64,000 bases of DNA, from contig CAMFLR010000003.1 in NCBI GenBank assembly GCA_945957605.1, forward strand, positions 496,001 through 560,000. The letters run 5' to 3'. How positions within the stretch are numbered: the stretch's first letter is position 1; each line of letters opens with the position of its first letter. Made by a program: the position numbers and the translations under genes. This DNA comes from an uncultured Isosphaeraceae bacterium (GTDB lineage: Bacteria > Planctomycetota > Planctomycetia > Isosphaerales > Isosphaeraceae). This document shows, piece by piece, positions 59,998-64,000 of the stretch. The notes under the pieces were generated by a model. The model saw only the letters and a list, made by a program, of their open reading frames with translations. It was not told the origin of the DNA and ran no database searches.

Positions 59998-61580
59998 CGC
60001 TTTCCTCCTTTCAGGGGGCCGGAAACACCATCGAGCCGCCGTTCCATCGCACGCGAAAGCCAGGTGAGCGGAAGGCTCATGAGGAGGTAGAGTAAGCCCG
60101 TGGCGATGCCGAATTCCACAACGCCGCCGACGTTGTTTGAGAGAATCGAATAGCGTTTCGTCAGTTCAGTCAGCGTAAGCACCGAACAGACGGATGTGTC
60201 TTTAAAGAGCGCGATGAAATCGCTGGTGACCGGAGGAATAACGATCCGCGCTGCCTGTGGGACGACGACTCTACGCAGCGCCATGCTGCGCGACATCCCC
60301 AGCGCGAGGGCTGCTTCCATCTGCCCGCGTGGGATCGCTTGCAAACCGGCGCGATAAATCTCGGCCTCGTAAGCCGAGTAATTGATCGCCAGTCCCAAGA
60401 TGCCGGCAGCCCAGGGGGAGAGCAAGATGCCCAGCTCGGGAAGGACGTAAAACAGCACGAAAAGCTGCAACATCAGCGGCGTGCCGCGAATCACCTCGAC
60501 ATATGTGCTGAGAATCCAGCGAAGGACTCGCGGACTTTCCGGCAGACGGCCGATCGCGATGAACAACCCTGCGATAATCGCCAGCGGCATCGAGGCGCAG
60601 GCGAGGCCGATCGTCACGCCGGCCGATGCGAGCAGCGTCGGAATGAAGTCGCGCAGGAGTGTGAGGTCGAACATTGGCCGCGACGTTGCGACGGGCGCGG
60701 TCTTGTCCTTGCTCCAACCGCCAAGTGAAAGCTGGGCGTCGTTCCAGATATGGTATTTTTCGAGGATCGCGCGCAGCTCGCCCGAGCGTGTGAGTGCATC
60801 GAGTGCGTCGTCGAGTGCGTCGCGTAACGCAACGTCACCCTTGCGGACGTACATGACATAATATCCCGATCCTTCCGCGGGACCGGCGAGACTGAGCATC
60901 GAGAATTCGGGCTGGCGGATGTAATACTGCGCGGCGGGAAGGTCTTGCAGCGTGGCGTCGATCTGGCCGCTGCGTACCTTCATCATCGCGTTGGTTGCGC
61001 CGTCGAAACGCACGACACGAACCAATCGCGAATCGAACTTCTGCGCGTAGTTATCGGCCGCCGAATTGCCGAGCACGCCGACTTGCCACTGTCCGCCGCC
61101 AGGACGTGGCAAACTTAAATCAGCCAATGAGTGAACTGGTCCGTTGGGCAGGGCCATGAGCTGAAGCTGATAAACGTAGTAAGGGCGAGTCGGCAAATAA
61201 TCACGCGTCCTGCGCTCGGTGAGTTCGTAGCCGTTGACGACGACGTCGATTTCGCGACGGTCGAGCACTTGGAGCAAGTTTTCCCAGAGCGCTTGCGAAA
61301 ATTCGGCGCGAACACCGAGCTTTTGCGCGACGCGATCCATCAACTCGACTTCAAAGCCGACGCGGCCGTGGGGCGGCTCGCGATCGATGTAGATATAAGG
61401 CGCACCGCCTTCTTCATCGGCACCATAGGTGAGCCGATGCGAGGTGCGGACATTTGCGAGCGTGTCGGGCGGTTGTGCGGAAGCTTGGGTGATTGCGCTG
61501 AGAAGAAGCGAGATGATGACGAGCGATCGGATGGTGAGATGAACAAGTGATGGGCGTGGTGGCGGGGCGTCTTCTTCCAT
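59994..61580 (-). CDS. Amino acid ABC transporter: substrate-binding domain fused to permease
   Basis: About 528 residues. A signal/TM region (VHLTIRSLVIISLLLSAITQASAQ) precedes a family 3 solute-binding domain (residues about 40-270: LTYGADEEGGAPYIY, GFEVELMDRVAQKLG, IDVVVNGYELTERRTRDY, MKVRSGQIDATLQDL). The permease domain (about 300-520) has STYVEVIRGTPLMLQLFVLF and the EAA loop YRAGLQAIPRGQMEAALALGM. So binding and transport are on one chain, as in some Gram-positive and a few Gram-negative importers. ATG 61580 chosen as the first ATG before the hydrophobic segment; GTG 61649 is an alternative. Coupled to the ATPase gene by ATGA overlap. Confidence 0.88.
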   Translation of the reverse strand: MEEDAPPPRPSLVHLTIRSLVIISLLLSAITQASAQPPDTLANVRTSHRLTYGADEEGGAPYIYIDREPPHGRVGFEVELMDRVAQKLGVRAEFSQALWENLLQVLDRREIDVVVNGYELTERRTRDYLPTRPYYVYQLQLMALPNGPVHSLADLSLPRPGGGQWQVGVLGNSAADNYAQKFDSRLVRVVRFDGATNAMMKVRSGQIDATLQDLPAAQYYIRQPEFSMLSLAGPAEGSGYYVMYVRKGDVALRDALDDALDALTRSGELRAILEKYHIWNDAQLSLGGWSKDKTAPVATSRPMFDLTLLRDFIPTLLASAGVTIGLACASMPLAIIAGLFIAIGRLPESPRVLRWILSTYVEVIRGTPLMLQLFVLFYVLPELGILLSPWAAGILGLAINYSAYEAEIYRAGLQAIPRGQMEAALALGMSRSMALRRVVVPQAARIVIPPVTSDFIALFKDTSVCSVLTLTELTKRYSILSNNVGGVVEFGIATGLLYLLMSLPLTWLSRAMERRLDGVSGPLKGGKR

Positions 61581-61700
61581 CAAGGGAACCGCTTTCTGTG
61601 AGAAAGAGGATCGGCCGGAAATCGACACAACCGGGCATCGACACTTCACCCGGTTGCGAGGTTCACAAGCTAGTGGAGAGACGCACGCCAGAAAGTGCGA

Positions 61701-62912
61701 TCACTCGCTGCGCTGAGATTTCGACCGGGCTCTTCGGACGCTCCGCACGCGTCGGCGGACGGTGCGTGAAATGCCGACTCGGTGCAGTCGCGTGAACTTG
61801 CCGATCGAGAACCGATTTCCACGCCAGTGAACGCGACGATCAAAGAGTGCGTCGAACCAGATCGGCAGGAGGAACAAATCCTTGATCGGGCTGAGCATCA
61901 GGAACTTGAGCGACGGGATGTGGCCCCGCAACCGCTTGGCCTGAACCGCGTCGCGCATCATGCCAAGGGCGACCAAACCAACCAGCGCGAACCAGCCAAC
62001 GTTCGACTCACCCACAAGCGCCCAGATGACGCCGACGGTCGCGAGATTCGCGGTCGGTTCGATGATGAACATCGGGAATGCGAGTTGGCGGCGAATCTTG
62101 AACCAGCGCGAGTGGCGATTCAAAAACCACCGGCTGCTGCGCTCCTGGTTCAGGTTGTCGATGACGTGATGACTGAGCACAACCGAATAACCCGCCTTGC
62201 GAATCCGCAGGCCGAGCACCTGGTCTTCGGCCAGCAAATTCCGCACGCCCGCGAGCCCGCCGGCTGCTTCAAGGGCCTGCACAGGCATCAGCATCGACTT
62301 GCCCACCACGCAGGTGATGCCGATGGCCGAAGCGGTCGCCACACCGCCGGCAATAAAGCCGTTCAGGTGCAGGTTCTCGAGCGCGGCACCAAAATGCTCT
62401 TCACCCGTGCCGTTGAACAGGTTCGAGACGAGTCCCACGCCCGGCTTCGCCAGGTAGCAGGTCGTTTCGCGTAGGTATTCGGGTCTGACTCGGACGTTCG
62501 AGTCGCTGATGAGAATCACTTCGTGCCGACGATGCGGCCACATCGCGGCGAGGTTTTCCACCTTGGGGTTGAGCCCGAACGCGGGCGTGCCAACCACCAG
62601 ACGGGCGTCGTGTTGCGGGTAACGCGCAATCAGTTGTTCAACGACTGGAATCGCCGGATCGTTGGCGTCGGCGACTCCAAACAGAATCTGATAAACTGGG
62701 TAATCCAGCTTGAAGAAGCTTTCGAGATTCTCTTCGAGCCCCTCGTCGAACCCCTTGAGCGGCTTGAGGATCGTGACGGGCGGAGTGTGATTGGTGTTCA
62801 GGTTCCGGGGACGGCGGGTGACCCAGAAGACGGCTGCGCCCGTAACGAGCGTGACCAGCACGGCCCAGGCCGCGATTGCACCTAGAATCAGGTCGCCATT
62901 CCAGCCATTCAT
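61701..62912 (-). CDS. Glycosyltransferase family 2/21, ceramide glucosyltransferase-like (HpnI-like)
   Basis: A 403-residue membrane glycosyltransferase. N-terminal TM (LILGAIAAWAVLVTLVTGAAVFW within residues 7-29), then VTILKPLKGFDEGLEENLESFF, the donor-site aspartates in EVILISDSNVRVRPEYL and LLAEDQVLGLRIRKAGY, and the product motif QxxRW as NRHSRWFK. C-terminal TMs (VGWFALVGLVALGMM; IKDLFLLPIWFDALF). This is the GT21 pattern shared by ceramide glucosyltransferases and HpnI of hopanoid synthesis; which substrate applies is not decided. The tail is Arg-rich (RTVRRRVRSVRRARSK). ATG 62912 has GGAGG 11 bases upstream. It stands alone. Confidence 0.85.
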   Translation of the reverse strand: MNGWNGDLILGAIAAWAVLVTLVTGAAVFWVTRRPRNLNTNHTPPVTILKPLKGFDEGLEENLESFFKLDYPVYQILFGVADANDPAIPVVEQLIARYPQHDARLVVGTPAFGLNPKVENLAAMWPHRRHEVILISDSNVRVRPEYLRETTCYLAKPGVGLVSNLFNGTGEEHFGAALENLHLNGFIAGGVATASAIGITCVVGKSMLMPVQALEAAGGLAGVRNLLAEDQVLGLRIRKAGYSVVLSHHVIDNLNQERSSRWFLNRHSRWFKIRRQLAFPMFIIEPTANLATVGVIWALVGESNVGWFALVGLVALGMMRDAVQAKRLRGHIPSLKFLMLSPIKDLFLLPIWFDALFDRRVHWRGNRFSIGKFTRLHRVGISRTVRRRVRSVRRARSKSQRSE

Positions 62913-63015
62913 CGCCGAGACGGCCTCCGAAGAGGGGATGCGCCAACAGGAACGCCCGGGCAGCATTGCTCGGACGTCTTACGTAAATCGTTTACACAAG
63001 GAGCGTTCGGTTCGC

Positions 63016-63447
63016 TCAATCAGAATTGGGTCTCATCCGTAAGACCAGAGGCCCCTGACAGCAGGGACAATCCTGATCATAGCGTACACTTATTGCGCAA
63101 ACGTCACAATAATATTCGGGTGTTTGCAACTTTCCTTCTTCACGAACTTTGAACGAAGCGACCTGCAAATACGGCAAACCGTCATGTTTCCGACCGACGA
63201 TCACCGTTTCGCGGTTTTGCAGCCGTTTGTCGCGGAAAAGCGCCCGGCTTGCGTCGTCTGACAACAGCGGGATGATTTGCCCATCTTCGCTCACGAGCGC
63301 AACTTGCCCAGCAATTGGTTCAGGGTCCACCTTGAAGTCGCGCGCCTTGAGAGCCGCCGTCAGGTCGATCACCTTGCCGCGCACTGTTACGGTTTGGGGA
63401 CCAGCGGTGAAGACCGCGAGCATGAGAATCGTCAGGGTATAGGGCAT
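63016..63447 (-). CDS. Small exported protein with C-terminal zinc-ribbon-like cysteines
   Basis: A 143-residue protein. N-terminal MPYTLTILMLAVFTAG is a short signal-like segment. Then VTVRGKVIDLTAALKARDF, an OB-like region with GQVALVSEDGQIIPLLSDDASRALFRDKRL and ETVIVGRKHDGLPYLQVASFKV. The end carries YYCDVCAISVRYDQDCPCCQG, a four-cysteine zinc-ribbon-like arrangement (CxxC...CPCC). I do not know a characterised homologue; such proteins are frequent in planctomycetes. ATG 63447 lacks a clear ribosome site. Divergent from the PCMT-like gene (167 bases between starts). Confidence 0.7.
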   Translation of the reverse strand: MPYTLTILMLAVFTAGPQTVTVRGKVIDLTAALKARDFKVDPEPIAGQVALVSEDGQIIPLLSDDASRALFRDKRLQNRETVIVGRKHDGLPYLQVASFKVREEGKLQTPEYYCDVCAISVRYDQDCPCCQGPLVLRMRPNSD

Positions 63448-63614
63448 GGTTGTAAATCTCGCGTGCGCCGGACTTTGGTGGGCGAGTGGGCTGGTATGAA
63501 TCGTATCGCTAAGCCTGACAGCGTCCAGACTTATCCTGGATGACTCACCGAAACCGCTTCGCTATGATGAGGTTGAAACCGATCACGAGGATTCGCAAGA
63601 AGTGAGGGAAGTCC

Positions 63615-64000
63615 ATGGCACGTCTGGCGTTCCCACGATTTGTCCTCACGTTGAGCGTCGCGGCGACGCTTCTGGCCGCCAGTCTTTCCTCTGGCGACGA
63701 ACCGCAGGCCGACCCCACTCAGGCGGCGCGGAATAAGCTAGTCCAGCAACACCTTGTCGAGCGCGGGATCAAAGACCCTCGCGTGCTCGATGCGTTTCGT
63801 AAAGTGCCGCGCCACCTCTTCTTACCGCCTGAAGGTCGCCGCCACGCCTACGACGACGAGTCGATTCCGATCGGCGAAGGCCAAACCAGCACGCCGCCGT
63901 TCGACATGGCCTTCATGACCGAAACGCTCCAGCTCAAGCCGACCGATAAGGTGTACGAGGTCGGCACCGGTTCGGGCTATCAGGCGTCCATCCTGGCGCA
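63615..64000 (+). CDS. Exported protein-L-isoaspartate O-methyltransferase-like protein, cut by window edge
   Basis: About 128 codons of the 5' part. A signal peptide (MARLAFPRFVLTLSVAATLLAASLSSGDE) precedes a PCMT-type domain: LVEQHL-like LVQQHLVERGI, KDPRVLDAFRKVPRHLFLP, AYDDESIPIGEGQTSTPPFDMAFMTETL and motif I VYEVGTGSGYQASILA. In standard PCMT the substrate loop reads GQTISQPxxVA; here it is GQTSTPPFDMA. The family repairs isoaspartyl sites using SAM; a SAM-dependent enzyme outside the cytoplasm would be odd, so it may be inactive, may act before export, or may have another role. ATG 63615 follows GAGGGA. Confidence 0.85.
   Translation, partial: MARLAFPRFVLTLSVAATLLAASLSSGDEPQADPTQAARNKLVQQHLVERGIKDPRVLDAFRKVPRHLFLPPEGRRHAYDDESIPIGEGQTSTPPFDMAFMTETLQLKPTDKVYEVGTGSGYQASILA

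Noticed and set aside
1-64000. tRNA, rRNA, CRISPR array, prophage or complete insertion sequence
   Set aside because: Looked for T-loop GGTTCGANTCC with CCA-type contexts, regular spacer repeats, and transposase or integrase motifs; none found.

Overview
The window looks like a chromosomal segment of a Planctomycetota bacterium, in a GC-rich background. The evidence is the gene content and style: exported proteins with long Pro/Ala/Lys-rich linkers, several small lipoproteins and CxxC proteins, TPR and SEC-C proteins, a type III glutamine synthetase, a UPF0210 protein paired with a double-ACT protein, a tricorn-like protease and heptose (HldE) synthesis. The YidC has a large periplasmic domain, so the cell has an outer membrane. 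No rRNA, tRNA, CRISPR array, prophage or complete insertion sequence was seen. I would not name a genus.

Layout. 1-12 kb: truncated glutamine synthetase III, a metal-binding-type lipoprotein, a divergent SDR/TetR pair with candidate operators, a YhaM-like HD nuclease, a cytochrome P450, a Mug DNA glycosylase, a ceramidase-like exported hydrolase, an FHA-GGDEF diguanylate cyclase, a sugar-phosphate-isomerase-like barrel and an ArsR regulator. 12-20 kb: an AT-richer spacer, then threonine synthase and DapB (aspartate-family amino acids), two small proteins, UDP-glucuronate decarboxylase and UDP-glucose 4-epimerase (nucleotide sugars), and a phytoene-desaturase-like FAD protein. 20-31 kb: tricorn-like protease, a DUF4375/MORN/TonB_C-like fusion, MnmE-YidC, a calcineurin-like phosphatase, TsaB and a methyltransferase. 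31-45 kb: a 16-TPR exported protein, SerA with a class V aminotransferase (probably serine synthesis), HisI, two related TPR proteins (one with SEC-C), S1/P1 nuclease, TerC and a VWA protein. 45-54 kb: a run of minus-strand genes with HldE followed by three envelope-anchored Pro-rich/coiled-coil proteins of unknown function. 54-64 kb: FolC, DUF423, ACT + UPF0210, a fatty acid desaturase, a polar amino acid ABC transporter with binding protein fused to permease, a ceramide-glucosyltransferase-like GT2, and the start of an exported PCMT-like protein.

The most unusual items are: (i) a dispersed non-coding repeat of about 180-190 bp with three internal hairpins, present three times in 8 kb (37560-37748, 39551-39729, 45112-45298), two copies closely bracketing one gene; (ii) a paired-hairpin REP-like element at 20033-20125 lying between two copies of the ribosome-binding-site/start region of the neighbouring gene; (iii) the three-gene envelope cluster at 45903-50778, whose proteins share a repeated C-terminal module and have a TolA/TonB/CpoB-like architecture without evident sequence relationship; and (iv) unusual fusions (DUF4375-MORN-TonB_C-like; binding protein-permease). 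All functional calls rest on motifs and family resemblance read by eye; no database search was possible.
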